Source: Herbidospora solisilvae
GTDB taxonomy: Bacteria; Actinomycetota; Actinomycetes; Streptosporangiales; Streptosporangiaceae
DNA length: 64,000 nt
Direction of reading: 5' to 3'
NCBI RefSeq assembly: GCF_009901565.1
Contig: NZ_WXEW01000007.1
Span: forward strand, 62,001 to 126,000
The notes beneath the pieces are model-generated. The model worked only from the letters and a program-made list of their open reading frames with translations. It was not told the DNA's origin and ran no database searches. Both the position numbers and the translations under genes were made by a program. Shown piece after piece: positions 49,275 through 57,889 of this stretch (its first letter is position 1; every line of letters starts with the position of its first letter).

Positions 49275-49324
49275 GTCTGGAGTATCCGCTTTCCGTCAGG
49301 CCGGTGTCCAGATAGCCCCTAACG

Positions 49325-50194
49325 TCAGGGCTTCGCGAAGTCTTGGGTCCAGTATGGCCCACCCGCGGCCACGTGACCCACGCCGATGTGCGTGTAGGTG
49401 CAATTCATGATGTTCGCCTTGTGGCCGGGGCTGTTCATCCAGCCCTGAACGACCTGGGCGGCCGTCTGGTAGCCCTTGGCGATGTTCTCGCCGGCGGCGC
49501 GGAAGCTGAACCCGGCCTGCTTGAGGCGGTCGCCGAACGAGCGGCCGTCGGCCGAGTCGTGGCTGAAGTAGTTCTTCGCCGACATGTCCGCCGAGTGGTT
49601 GAACGCGGCGGTGCGGAGCTTGGCGTCGTGCGTCAGGGGACCGCAGCCGCCCTTGGCGCGCTCGGCGTTGGTGAGCCGCACGACCTCGTTCTCGACCGCC
49701 GTGCCGACGGTGGAACCACTGGGGGTGGCCGACGGGGTGGCGCTGGGCGAGGCGCTCGGCGACGCGCTGGGCGAGGCCGACGGCGAGGGGGACGGCGCGG
49801 GGGCCGGGGTGCACGAGGTGATGTTCACCCGGCGCGAGTTGACGACCTGGCCGAAGCGGCCGGTCACCTGGGTGTAGTAGACGCCGGGGACGCAGTTCGC
49901 GCGGACTCGCAGCTTCGCGGTGCGGACGACCTTGGAGCCGCTCTTGAGCGTGGTGTCCGGGCCGGCGACCGACTGCTTGATGCGCACCCGGACCCTGGTC
50001 TTGCCGAAGCAGCGGCCGGTGCGGGAGCCGACGGCGGTGAGCTGGCCGAGCTGGTTCACGGCTGGTTTCGAGGCGACGATGCGGCAGCGCGCGGCCTCCG
50101 CCTGCGCGCTCGCCGCCGAGGCAGAACCGACCGCCGGGAGAGTGGCGGCCAGCAGCACACCGGCGCAGAGGAGCGCGCGGAGTGAAGTCTTCAT
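49325..50194 (-). CDS. Secreted CAP-domain (SCP/PR-1-like) protein
   Basis: A 289-aa exported protein: signal peptide (1-~28, cleavage near GSASA), an N-terminal beta-rich region with four cysteines (~35-130), a Ser/Pro/Ala linker built on PSAS units (~133-160), and a CAP domain (~165-289). CAP hallmarks are LTNAERA, FNHSADMSAKNYFSHDSADG, GENIAKGY and GWMNSPGHKANIMN with the His and Glu residues. The biochemical role of bacterial CAP proteins is unclear; some bind lipids. The ATG at 50194 lies after a GGAAG sequence. No operon partner is evident: the FHA gene downstream is 50 nt away on the same strand, so co-transcription is possible. Confidence 0.9.
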   Translation of the reverse strand: MKTSLRALLCAGVLLAATLPAVGSASAASAQAEAARCRIVASKPAVNQLGQLTAVGSRTGRCFGKTRVRVRIKQSVAGPDTTLKSGSKVVRTAKLRVRANCVPGVYYTQVTGRFGQVVNSRRVNITSCTPAPAPSPSPSASPSASPSASPSATPSATPSGSTVGTAVENEVVRLTNAERAKGGCGPLTHDAKLRTAAFNHSADMSAKNYFSHDSADGRSFGDRLKQAGFSFRAAGENIAKGYQTAAQVVQGWMNSPGHKANIMNCTYTHIGVGHVAAGGPYWTQDFAKP

Positions 50195-50356
50195 GAACTT
50201 CCTTCCAGGGGTGGGGTTCCGAAGCTCTGGAATGGAACCGAAGTATGGCCTGGTCGGAGCCGTCGTGCGAGGAAAACCGTCATATTCGGTGACCTGGCTG
50301 AGATCATCCTGTTACGGAATCCCTGATGGCCACGTTCCAATCGATGCCTCTGTGAT

Positions 50357-51682
50357 TTAGGTCACATCCTGTGAAACCTGAGACATCTTGGCACTGGTGA
50401 GGTCGTATTTGAAGGTCATCAGGACCCCCAGGAGGATGATGACCGCGGGCACCACCGTGATGCCGATGAGCACCGCGAACTCGGCGCTCTCGGGCTGGAC
50501 GACCGGGTTGGCCGGGTCCGACTCGCGGAAGCCGCCGATGGCCAGGGTCGCGCCGTAGATGGTCGCGCCGAAGGCGGCCACCGCGCTCTCCACCGCCGTC
50601 CACAGGCCGGTGAACACGCCGCCGCGCCGCTTCCCGCTCACCATGCCGTCGTACGCGATCACGTCCGCCAGCATCGAGAACTGCAGGAGCTGGAGGCCGG
50701 CGTACCCGACGCCGACCACGACGATCACCGCGTGGGCGTACACCGGCCCGAAGAGAGGGGTGGCCACGGCCGCGACCGCCCCGCTCATGAAGAGCACCCC
50801 GGACAGGATCATGGCGCCGCGCTTGTCGAGCTTCTTGGCCAGCCACACCCACAGCGGCATCGTCACGAGCATCGGCCCGACCAGCGCCGCGAACAGCGTC
50901 GTCGTCGCGCCGGTGCTGCCGACCGTGTACGCCGCGAAGTAGGGGGCGCCGGCCAGCATGACGTACGCGCCGAGGGTCTGCGCGCTGCTCAGGCCGAGCA
51001 GCCACATGAACGGCCTGGAGGTGCGGGCCGCTTTGAGCTGGGCCTTCAGGCTGGCCTCCGGCTCCGCCTGGCCGGTGTAGGGCGCGCCCGCGGTGCCGAA
51101 GAACGAGGCCAGCATCGCGAGCAGCAGGATCACGCCGAAGACCACGCCCATGAGCCGGTAGCCCTCGACGGTGTCGCCCGCCAGGATCGGCGCCAGGATG
51201 CCGCTCATGCCGATGCCGATGGCGATGAAGATCATGCGCCACTGCAGCAGCGACGTGCGCTCGTGGTAGTCGTGGGTCATCTCGGCGGGCATCGCCTTGT
51301 AGGGGACCTCGTAGAGGGCGTACCCGCTGGCCGCGATCAGGAAGGCGGCCCCGACGAAGAGCGCGGCCGGGACGCCGGTGAGCGGCGGGCCGATGAACAT
51401 CACCACGAACGCGACCGGCAGGATCGCCGCCCCGCCGAGCAGCCACGGCCGCCGGGGGCCCCACCGCGACACGGTCCGGTCGGACCACTGGCCGACGAGC
51501 GTGTTGGCGATCAGGTCCCAGGCCTTCGGCAGGAACACCACGACACCGGCCAGCAGCGGATCGACGGCCAGCACGTTGGTCATGTAGATGAGCAGCAGCA
51601 GGCCGGGGATCGTGGTGAAGTTCGCCGTGCAGAAGGAGCCGACGGCATAGCCGAGGCGCACTCGGGTGGGGACCGTGACCAT
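50357..51682 (-). CDS. GPH/MFS-family sugar:cation symporter
   Basis: A 441-aa membrane protein with about 12 hydrophobic helices. The pattern LGYAVGSFCTANFTTIP, VGQWSDRTVSRWGPRRPWLL and YEVPYKAMPAEMTHDYHERTSL is that of the glycoside-pentoside-hexuronide:cation symporter family, typified by MelB. MelB's cation-site acidic residues correspond to the DLIANTLVGQWSDRT helix. The substrate is unknown; a cellulase and a polysaccharide lyase are elsewhere in the window but not beside it. The ATG at 51682 has no clear ribosome site. No catabolic enzyme is linked. Confidence 0.88.
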   Translation of the reverse strand: MVTVPTRVRLGYAVGSFCTANFTTIPGLLLLIYMTNVLAVDPLLAGVVVFLPKAWDLIANTLVGQWSDRTVSRWGPRRPWLLGGAAILPVAFVVMFIGPPLTGVPAALFVGAAFLIAASGYALYEVPYKAMPAEMTHDYHERTSLLQWRMIFIAIGIGMSGILAPILAGDTVEGYRLMGVVFGVILLLAMLASFFGTAGAPYTGQAEPEASLKAQLKAARTSRPFMWLLGLSSAQTLGAYVMLAGAPYFAAYTVGSTGATTTLFAALVGPMLVTMPLWVWLAKKLDKRGAMILSGVLFMSGAVAAVATPLFGPVYAHAVIVVVGVGYAGLQLLQFSMLADVIAYDGMVSGKRRGGVFTGLWTAVESAVAAFGATIYGATLAIGGFRESDPANPVVQPESAEFAVLIGITVVPAVIILLGVLMTFKYDLTSAKMSQVSQDVT

Positions 51683-51727
51683 GGCCGCAATTCAAGCCCA
51701 ATCACGGTAAATCGGATAGGGAATCGA

Positions 51728-52612
51728 TCAGTCCGTTACGTCGGCACAGACGACGTGCGCACCCAGTTCGATCATGCGCCGTTCGGTGTGCGCGTCGGCC
51801 ACCCGCGCCATCAGCACCGGAGCCTCGCTGGCGGCCAGTTGCGGCAGCCGGGCGCGCACCCCGCGATGGAGGTCGCGGACGATGTCCTCGGCGTTGGCGG
51901 TGTGCACCTTCACATGCAGCATGATCCCCTGCGAACCCGAGACGGTCCGCGCGGCCGAGATCCACACGTGGTGGACGACCGGGATGTCGCGCAGCAGCTC
52001 GGCGATGGCCACCCGCAGGGCGGGCAGTATCGGGTGGTTCGTGCGCTGGTATCCGGGGTCGACCACCTGCATCGCGCCCGACAGATGCTGGCGCGGCTGC
52101 GGGATCCAGGGCGCGGGCGCGGCGGGGGCGTGCTGCTGCACCGGCGGGACCGGCGCGCCCAGCGGCATCGGGGCCGCGGTGCGGACCGGCGGCTTGGGGA
52201 TGCGGTCCATGCTGCCGGTCGCGTAGGCGTTCGGCGTGGCGCCCGACAACACGGGATGCGGTCCGCTGCGGGTCTGGCGGAGGTGCCGCTGGAGGTCGTC
52301 GATCGGCACGGCCGCGGCGGCGGGCCCGGCGGCGTCGATGACGATCTCGCGGACCCCGGTCACCCGCTGGATGTCCAGGATGGTGTCGGCGTCGCAGACC
52401 GACAACGAGTGGCTGCCCCGGTGGCGCGCGTAGGTCGCCGGACCGGTGTAGCCGAGCAGCACCCGTTCGCCACTCTGCGTGGTGCCGAGCACCACGGAAC
52501 GATCGGGCCGGACGGCGACCAGGATGCCCCAATCCGCCAAAGCGGCGAGAAGTTGGTGCGGACTGCCGTGCTGGGCGAGCACTTCGCCGAGAGCGGGATT
52601 CCCGATGCTCAT
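51728..52612 (-). CDS. SseB-like domain protein
   Basis: A 294-aa protein. The N-terminal ~110 residues (GEVLAQHGSPHQLLAALADWGILVAV, RVLLGYTGPATYARH) resemble the SseB N-terminal domain; a Pro/Ala-rich linker (~140-190) leads to a C-terminal region (LRVAIAELLRDIPVVHHVWI) like the SseB C-terminal domain. E. coli SseB affects serine sensitivity, but its mechanism is unknown, so the position next to serA is suggestive only. The ATG at 52612 is preferred since TATGGT (complement of 52620-52625) ends 7 nt before it; an ATG at 52624 overlaps that element. The MFS gene lies 45 nt downstream. Confidence 0.7.
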   Translation of the reverse strand: MSIGNPALGEVLAQHGSPHQLLAALADWGILVAVRPDRSVVLGTTQSGERVLLGYTGPATYARHRGSHSLSVCDADTILDIQRVTGVREIVIDAAGPAAAAVPIDDLQRHLRQTRSGPHPVLSGATPNAYATGSMDRIPKPPVRTAAPMPLGAPVPPVQQHAPAAPAPWIPQPRQHLSGAMQVVDPGYQRTNHPILPALRVAIAELLRDIPVVHHVWISAARTVSGSQGIMLHVKVHTANAEDIVRDLHRGVRARLPQLAASEAPVLMARVADAHTERRMIELGAHVVCADVTD

Positions 52613-52742
52613 ATGCTGAACCATAGGTACCGAACCACGATTTAGCAGGCTAATCGCCAAGATTAGGTGCGATCAATACCAACTTGGCGGCTGGGGGGAT
52701 TGGCGCGGTCCAAGCGGGGTATGCCACCAAATCTGCCGTTTA

Positions 52743-52828
52743 CGTGAGGGATTCTCACGACTCCCCTGGGTAACAGCCGTCTCGTATGCCGGATCCTCCG
52801 AAGGCTCTCCGAAAGGCGCGGATAGACT
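52743..52828 (+). promoter_or_regulatory. serA control region
   Basis: The 318-nt gap between the SseB-like gene and serA contains a 6-bp hairpin CGTGAG-GGATT-CTCACG (52743-52759) and TAGACT (52823-52828), a likely -10 giving a leader of ~95 nt. No clear -35 is visible. A short upstream frame (52851-52934) is listed separately. Confidence 0.45.
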
Positions 52829-52850
52829 CGTCGGCGACCGATGAAGTGAG

Positions 52851-52934
52851 ATGCGGGCGGCCGGAGGTCGACCGTGCCTCGCGCTCGTGAATCTGCCCTT
52901 AGAGTCGTCACGTTCGAAGGAAATCATCCAGTGA
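52851..52934 (+). CDS. Possible 27-codon upstream frame overlapping the serA start
   Basis: ATG at 52851 after GAAGTGAG opens 27 codons ending at TGA 52932-52934, which overlaps the serA GTG by four bases. Near its end are three serine codons in four (TCG TCA CGT TCG). It could couple translation to serA or sense serine. The codon bias is not decisive. Confidence 0.35.
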   Translation: MRAAGGRPCLALVNLPLESSRSKEIIQ

Positions 52935-54520
52935 ACAAGCCCGTCGTACTGGTCGCAGAGGAGCTCTCCCAGGCCGGTCTCGCCGTCCTCGGAGCGGACT
53001 TCGAGGTCCGTCAGGTCGACGGAGCCGACAGGTCCGCGTTCCTTCCGGCTCTCTCCGACGTCGACGCTCTGATCGTGCGCAGCGCCACCCAGGTCGACGC
53101 CGAGGCCGTGGCCCACGCGCCCAAGCTCCGTGTGGTGGCCCGCGCGGGCGTCGGCCTCGACAACGTCGACGTCGAGGCGGCCACCAAGGCCGGCATCATG
53201 GTCGTCAACGCGCCCACCTCGAACATCACCAGCGCCGCCGAGCACACCGTCGCGCTGATCCTCGCCTCGGCCCGCAACGTCGCCCAGGCCCACACCGCCC
53301 TCAAGGGCGGCGAGTGGAAGCGGTCCAAGTACACCGGCGTCGAGCTCGACGAGAAGGTCGTCGGCATCCTCGGCCTCGGCAAGATCGGCCAGCTCGTCGC
53401 GCAGCGCCTCGCGCCGTTCGGGGTGGAACTGATCGCGTACGACCCCTACCTCCCGGCGGCCCGCGCGGCGGCCATGGGCGTCCAGCTCGTCTCGCTCGAC
53501 GAGGTGCTGGCCAAGGCCGACTTCATCACCGTCCACCTGCCGAAGTCCAAGGAGACCATCGGCCTGATCGGGGAGCGCGAGCTCCACATGGTCAAGCCGA
53601 ACGTCCGCCTGATCAACGTCGCGCGCGGCGGCATCATCGACGAGAACGCCCTCTACTCCGCCATCAAGGAGGGCCGGGTCGCCGGCGCCGGCATCGACGT
53701 GTTCCCCAAGGAGCCCGTCACCGACAGCCCGCTGTTCGAGCTCGACCAGGTCGTCGTCACGCCCCACCTCGGCGCCTCCACCCATGAGGCCCAGGAGAAG
53801 GCCGGCACCCAGGTGGCCCGCAGCGTGAAGCTCGCCCTCGGCGGCGAGTTCGTGCCCGACGCGGTGAACGTCCAGGGCGGCGCGGTGGCCGAAGAGGTCA
53901 AGCCGGGCCTGCCGCTGACCGAGCGGCTCGGCCGGGTCTTCACCGCCCTCGCGGGCGAGGTCGCCACCCGCCTGGTCGTCGAGGTCCGGGGCGAGATCGC
54001 CTCGCAGGACGTGCGGGTGCTGGAGCTGGCCGCCCTCAAGGGCGTCTTCACCGACGTCGTGGAGAACGGCGTCACCTACGTGAACGCGCCGCTGCTGGCC
54101 CAGGACCGGGGCACCGTCGTCGAGCTGGTCACCAGCCCCGACAGCCCCGACTGGCGCAACGTGATCACCGTCCGCGGCGTGCTGGCCGACGGCCGCACCG
54201 TCTCGGTCTCGGGCACGCTCTCGGGCCCGCGCCAGATCACCAAGATCGTCGAGGTCAACGGCTTCACGATGGAGATCGAGCCGACCGACCACCTGGCGTT
54301 CTTCACCTACACCGACCGTCCCGGCATCGTCGGCATCGTCGGCCGCCTGCTCGGCGAGCAGAGCGTCAACATCGCCTCCATGCAGGTCGCCCGTGGCGCC
54401 AAGGGCGGCAAGGCCCTGATCGCGCTGACCCTCGACTCGGCGGCCCCGGCCGACGTGGTCGAGCAGATCGCCAGCGAGATCGGCGCCGACAGCGGCCGGG
54501 TCGTCGACCTGGAAGGCTGA
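52931..54520 (+). CDS. serA: D-3-phosphoglycerate dehydrogenase
   Basis: NAD-dependent first step of serine synthesis. The protein has 529 aa, the long actinobacterial form: substrate/NAD domains (GLGKIGQLVAQRL, NVARGGIIDE, PHLGASTHEAQ), an allosteric substrate-binding domain (~320-450) and a C-terminal ACT domain (~455-529, TDRPGIVGIVGRLLGEQSVNIASM) for serine feedback. The GTG at 52931 matches the start of homologues (MNKPVVLVAEEL) and has GAAGGAAA upstream. A perfect terminator follows. In the M. tuberculosis segment serA1 also lies between ilvC and leuB. Confidence 0.97.
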   Translation: MNKPVVLVAEELSQAGLAVLGADFEVRQVDGADRSAFLPALSDVDALIVRSATQVDAEAVAHAPKLRVVARAGVGLDNVDVEAATKAGIMVVNAPTSNITSAAEHTVALILASARNVAQAHTALKGGEWKRSKYTGVELDEKVVGILGLGKIGQLVAQRLAPFGVELIAYDPYLPAARAAAMGVQLVSLDEVLAKADFITVHLPKSKETIGLIGERELHMVKPNVRLINVARGGIIDENALYSAIKEGRVAGAGIDVFPKEPVTDSPLFELDQVVVTPHLGASTHEAQEKAGTQVARSVKLALGGEFVPDAVNVQGGAVAEEVKPGLPLTERLGRVFTALAGEVATRLVVEVRGEIASQDVRVLELAALKGVFTDVVENGVTYVNAPLLAQDRGTVVELVTSPDSPDWRNVITVRGVLADGRTVSVSGTLSGPRQITKIVEVNGFTMEIEPTDHLAFFTYTDRPGIVGIVGRLLGEQSVNIASMQVARGAKGGKALIALTLDSAAPADVVEQIASEIGADSGRVVDLEG

Positions 54521-54534
54521 TCGTCCAACCCGGA

Positions 54535-54568
54535 GGCCGCGCCCGTTCCCAGAACGGGCGCGGCCTTT
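54535..54568 (+). terminator. Intrinsic terminator after serA
   Basis: Perfect 14-bp stem GGCCGCGCCCGTTC (54535-54548) / GAACGGGCGCGGCC (54552-54565) with a 3-nt loop, followed by TTT. Confidence 0.88.
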
Positions 54569-54570
54569 GC

Positions 54571-54587
54571 CGTCTCATGGGATGAGA
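54571..54587. promoter_or_regulatory. Candidate operator upstream of the leuB leader
   Basis: CGTCTCA-TGGGA-TGAGA matches the core of the inverted repeat before ilvB (44967-44983) with the same 5-nt spacing. TCTCAT-GGG-ATGAGA is itself a 6-bp inverted repeat. It lies ~30 nt before a TACTGT -10 element (54617-54622). Confidence 0.5.
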
Positions 54588-54629
54588 TGGTAGGTCGTCC
54601 TACGAGACGGCTGGGGTACTGTGACAGGG

Positions 54630-54671
54630 ATGCGTCGGGTTCTCGTAATTACCTGCCGCGGCGGGGTCTGA
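54630..54671 (+). CDS. Branched-chain leader peptide upstream of leuB (MRRVLVITCRGGV)
   Basis: A 13-codon frame with GTT CTC GTA ATT (Val-Leu-Val-Ile) in a row. TACTGT (54617-54622) stands 7 nt before its ATG, so the leader itself may be read from a leaderless mRNA. The end of the frame lies in the left arm of a large hairpin. This fits ribosome-mediated attenuation, although no T-run follows the hairpin. Confidence 0.75.
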   Translation: MRRVLVITCRGGV

Positions 54672-54697
54672 TCCAGCAGGCCGGCGACCCGCCGCGG
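54656..54697 (+). promoter_or_regulatory. Large hairpin overlapping the leuB-region leader peptide
   Basis: CCGCGGCGGGGT (54656-54667) pairs with ACCCGCCGCGG (54687-54697), with one bulged G. The left arm contains the last codons of the leader peptide, so a ribosome finishing or stalling on the leader would open or leave this stem. It may act by Rho or by masking rather than as an intrinsic terminator. Confidence 0.65.
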
Positions 54698-54745
54698 AGT
54701 CGTGGCGTGCCGACCTCCCTTTCTCTTTCAGAGCTGGAGACCCTC

Positions 54746-54856
54746 ATGTACGACATGTATCCGTGGAACCGTCCCGAAGACACCGACGACGAGGTCGCCG
54801 AGGCCCTGCAGACGGCCCTCGACCGGCGCGACAACGGCGGCTCGCCCGAGCGCTGA
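54746..54856 (+). CDS. Small 36-aa acidic protein before leuB
   Basis: Encodes MYDMYPWNRPEDTDDEVAEA... with a GGAG ribosome site 8 nt before the ATG and a normal G/C third-position bias, so it is probably translated. It is acidic and predicted helical in its second half (DDEVAEALQTALDRRD). I do not recognise it. It is the first gene after the Val/Leu/Ile leader peptide and may be what that attenuator controls, since leuB has its own promoter-like element 63 nt further on. Confidence 0.5.
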   Translation: MYDMYPWNRPEDTDDEVAEALQTALDRRDNGGSPER

Positions 54857-54918
54857 CGCGACATTCCGTATGGTGAGATCGTTGTTCGATCTCCGAGACA
54901 GCCCGCTAAGGTACCCCC

Positions 54919-55965
54919 ATGGATTCGAGCAACATCCGCCTGGCAGTGATCCCCGGCGACGGGATCGGCACCGAGGTCGTCGCGGAGGGCCTCAAAGTTC
55001 TCGACGCGGTCGGCGTCAAGGTGGAGTCCACCCACTACGACCTGGGTGCGGCGCGCTACCACGCCACGGGTGAGACCCTGCCCGACTCGGTGCTCGCCGA
55101 GCTGCGCGGCTTCGACGCGATCCTGCTTGGCGCGGTCGGCGACCCGAGCGTGCCGCCGGGGGTGCTGGAGCGCGACCTGCTGCTGCGCCTGCGCTTCGAG
55201 CTCGACCACTACGTCAACCTGCGCCCGGTGAAGCTCTTCCCGGGCGTGGAGACCCCGCTCGGCAAGGCCCGCCCCGAAGACATCGACATGATCGTCGTCC
55301 GCGAGGGCACCGAGGGCCCCTACGCGGGAGCGGGTGGCGTGCTCCGCAAGGGCACCCCCCACGAGATCGCCACGCAGGATTCGGTCAACACCGCCCACGG
55401 CGTCGAGCGGGTCGTGCGCTACGCCTTCGAGAAGGCCGCCGGCCGGGAGCGCCGTCACCTCACGCTGGTCCACAAGACCAACGTGCTGACCTTCGCCGGC
55501 GACCTGTGGTCGCGTACGGTCAAGCGGGTCGCCGAGGAATACCCGCAGGTCACCACCGACTACTGCCACGTCGACGCGGCCTCGATGTTCTTCGTCTCGC
55601 AGCCGCAGCGGTTCGACGTGATCGTCACCGACAACCTGTTCGGCGACATCATCACCGACATCGGCGCCGCCATCGCCGGTGGCATCGGCCTGTCGGCCAG
55701 CGGCAACGTCAACCCCGACCGCACCGCGCCGAGCATGTTCGAGCCGGTCCACGGCTCGGCCCCCGACATCGCCGGGCAGGGCAAGGCCGACCCGAGCGCC
55801 ACCATCCTGTCGGTCGCCATGCTGCTCGACCACATCGGCCAGGCCGAGGCCGCCGCCCGCGTCGAGCAGGCGGTCGCCGACGACCTGGTCGAGCGCGCCG
55901 GCGCGTGGGCGGCCCGCACCACCCGGGAGATCGGCGACGACATCGCCGCCCGAGTAGCCGGCTGA
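54919..55965 (+). CDS. leuB: 3-isopropylmalate dehydrogenase
   Basis: NAD-dependent oxidative decarboxylation in leucine synthesis. The protein has 348 aa. Family features: [10 protein letters not shown] at the N-terminus, the Arg-rich substrate loop [31 protein letters not shown], the catalytic YAFEKA tyrosine region and VHKTNVL lysine, and the Asp-rich metal site in [12 protein letters not shown], ending with [24 protein letters not shown] (54907-54912) stands 6 nt before the ATG, so a leaderless start is likely. A terminator follows 25 nt after the stop. Equivalent to Rv2995c. Confidence 0.97.
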   Translation: MDSSNIRLAVIPGDGIGTEVVAEGLKVLDAVGVKVESTHYDLGAARYHATGETLPDSVLAELRGFDAILLGAVGDPSVPPGVLERDLLLRLRFELDHYVNLRPVKLFPGVETPLGKARPEDIDMIVVREGTEGPYAGAGGVLRKGTPHEIATQDSVNTAHGVERVVRYAFEKAAGRERRHLTLVHKTNVLTFAGDLWSRTVKRVAEEYPQVTTDYCHVDAASMFFVSQPQRFDVIVTDNLFGDIITDIGAAIAGGIGLSASGNVNPDRTAPSMFEPVHGSAPDIAGQGKADPSATILSVAMLLDHIGQAEAAARVEQAVADDLVERAGAWAARTTREIGDDIAARVAG

Positions 55966-55990
55966 TCGCCGGCCACCTTCGTCGTTCAGT

Positions 55991-56030
55991 AGCGCACAGT
56001 GGCCCGTGTTGGGTCACTGTGCGCTTTTTT
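55991..56030 (+). terminator. Intrinsic terminator after leuB
   Basis: AGCGCACAGTG (55991-56001) pairs with CACTGTGCGCT (56015-56025), followed by six T's. It separates leuB from ilvE. Confidence 0.9.
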
Positions 56031-56082
56031 GTGCCCCGCGACATGCCCTAGGTTTTCATCAGTAGCGTAGAGAGGAACCCGC

Positions 56083-57174
56083 ATGACCAGCCAGCTCAGC
56101 TTTGAGGTGCGCCCCAACCCCCAGGCGCGCAGCACGTCGGAAAGAGAGCGGGTGCTGGAGGCGCCCGGCTTCGGGCAGACGTTCACCGACCACATGGTGT
56201 CGATCGACTTCACCGAGGGCGAGGGCTGGCACGACGCCCGCCTTGAGCCCTACGGTCCGCTCGTCCTCGACCCGGCCACCTCGGTGTTCCACTACGCCCA
56301 GGAACTGTTCGAGGGTCTCAAGGCCTACCGGCAGGCCAACGGCTCGATCGTCGCGTTCCGCCCCTACGCGAACGCGGCCCGGTTCAACAGCTCGGCCGCC
56401 CGCATGGCGATGCCCGAGCTACCCGAGGACGTGTTCGTCGAGTCGCTCGAACTGCTCGTGCAGACCGACCGCGAGTGGGTGCCCACGACCGAGGGCCACA
56501 GCCTCTACCTGCGCCCCTTCATGATCGCCACGCAGGCCGGGCTGGGCGTCAACTACCCGTCGAAGACCTACCGCTACATGGTGATCGCCTCACCGGCGGC
56601 CTCCTACTTCGCGGGCGGCGTGAAGCCGGTCTCGGTGTGGCTCTCGACCGAATACACCCGCGCCGCCCCCGGCGGGACCGGCTTCGCCAAGTGCGGCGGC
56701 AACTACGCGGCCGCCTTCGTGGCCCAGCGCCAGGCCGTCGCCGAGGGCTGCGACCAGGTCGTCTGGCTCGACGCTGTGGAGCACCGCTACGTCGAGGAGA
56801 TGGGCGGGATGAACCTGTTCTTCGTCTTCGGCGACCGCCTGCTCACCCCGGCGCTCACCGGCACCCTGCTGCCGGGCATCACCCGCGACTCGATCCTCAC
56901 CTTCGCGGCCGACCTCGGCCTGACCGCCGAGGAGGGCCGCATCTCGATCGAGGAGTGGCAGGCCGGGTGTGAGTCGGGCGAGCTCACCGAGGTCTTCGCC
57001 TGCGGCACCGCCGCGGTCGTCACCCCGGTCGGCTCGGTGAAGGGCGCCGACCGCGCCTGGACGGTCGGCGACGGCACCCCCGGCCCGGTCACCCTGAAGA
57101 TCAGGGATGAGCTCATGGGCATCCAGTACGGCACCCGTCCCGACCCCCACAACTGGGTGCACAAGATCGCCTAA
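56083..57174 (+). CDS. ilvE: Branched-chain amino acid aminotransferase
   Basis: PLP enzyme for the last step to Val, Leu and Ile (and the first of their breakdown). The protein has 363 aa, class IV fold. Family blocks: FHYAQELFEGLKAYR, YLRPFMIAT and the PLP Lys203 in GTGFAKCGGNYAA, then EEMGGMNLFFV and TEVFACGTAAVVTPV. TAGGTT at 56049-56054 is a likely -10 and AGAGAGGAA the ribosome site, 6 nt before the ATG. Its TAA stop shares bases with the stop of the convergent methyltransferase gene. Confidence 0.97.
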   Translation: MTSQLSFEVRPNPQARSTSERERVLEAPGFGQTFTDHMVSIDFTEGEGWHDARLEPYGPLVLDPATSVFHYAQELFEGLKAYRQANGSIVAFRPYANAARFNSSAARMAMPELPEDVFVESLELLVQTDREWVPTTEGHSLYLRPFMIATQAGLGVNYPSKTYRYMVIASPAASYFAGGVKPVSVWLSTEYTRAAPGGTGFAKCGGNYAAAFVAQRQAVAEGCDQVVWLDAVEHRYVEEMGGMNLFFVFGDRLLTPALTGTLLPGITRDSILTFAADLGLTAEEGRISIEEWQAGCESGELTEVFACGTAAVVTPVGSVKGADRAWTVGDGTPGPVTLKIRDELMGIQYGTRPDPHNWVHKIA

Positions 57175-57821
57175 CGCTTGCGGACCAGCGTCAGACCGTC
57201 GGCCACCGGGAGCAGCACCGAATCGACCCGGGGGTCGGCGGTCACCATGTCGTTGAACTCGCGCAGCACCGGCACGTTGCCGCCCGCCTCCGGGTCGGTG
57301 ATCCGGCCGCCCTGGATCGTGTTGTCGCACACGATCAGGCCGCCCGGGCGCATGCGGGGCAGCAGCGCCTCGTAGTAGGCCGGGTAGCCGCCCTTGTCGG
57401 CGTCGATGAACGCGAAGTCGATCTCCTCGTCGTCGGGCATCGCGCCCAGGGTCTCGACCGCGTCGCCGAGCCGCAGCTCGATGCGGTCGGTGAGCCCGGC
57501 GCGCTCCCAGTACTTGCGGGCCATCGACGTCCACTCCTCGCTGACGTCGCAGGCGATCAGCCGCCCGCCGGGAGCCAGGCCCCGGGCGATGCAGATCGAG
57601 GAGTAGCCGGTGAACGTGCCGACCTCGACCGCCAGCTTCGCGCCGGTGAGCTGCACCAGCATGGTCATGAACGTGCCCTGCTCGGGCGCGATCTGCATGC
57701 CGGCGAAGTCGGCGTGCAGAGCCGTCGTCTCGACCGCGAGATCACGAAGGACCTGGTCGGGCTGGGTGGCGTGGGCGGAGAGGTAGGCGGGCAGCGCTTC
57801 GCCCAAGTAGGAACCCTTCAT
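57171..57821 (-). CDS. SAM-dependent O-methyltransferase (Methyltransf_3 / COMT-like)
   Basis: A 216-aa class I methyltransferase of the catechol/caffeoyl-CoA O-methyltransferase family. The SAM motif is AVEVGTFTGYSSICIARGL; IDFAFIDADKGGYPAYYE carries the metal-binding Asp, and GGLIVCDNTIQGGRI the further Asp-Asn pair. The substrate is unknown and this family is often annotated only generally. The ATG at 57821 is chosen because TAAGAT (complement of 57829-57834) ends 7 nt before it; a GTG at 57827 would add two residues. Convergent with ilvE, sharing the bases CTAA for both stops, and divergent from the cimA leader. Confidence 0.9.
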   Translation of the reverse strand: MKGSYLGEALPAYLSAHATQPDQVLRDLAVETTALHADFAGMQIAPEQGTFMTMLVQLTGAKLAVEVGTFTGYSSICIARGLAPGGRLIACDVSEEWTSMARKYWERAGLTDRIELRLGDAVETLGAMPDDEEIDFAFIDADKGGYPAYYEALLPRMRPGGLIVCDNTIQGGRITDPEAGGNVPVLREFNDMVTADPRVDSVLLPVADGLTLVRKR

Positions 57822-57889
57822 GATCACTATCTTACTTGGTGAGATCGATGTGCCAGATGGTGGTTCCGGCGGGTAAGCTCGGCTTCACC

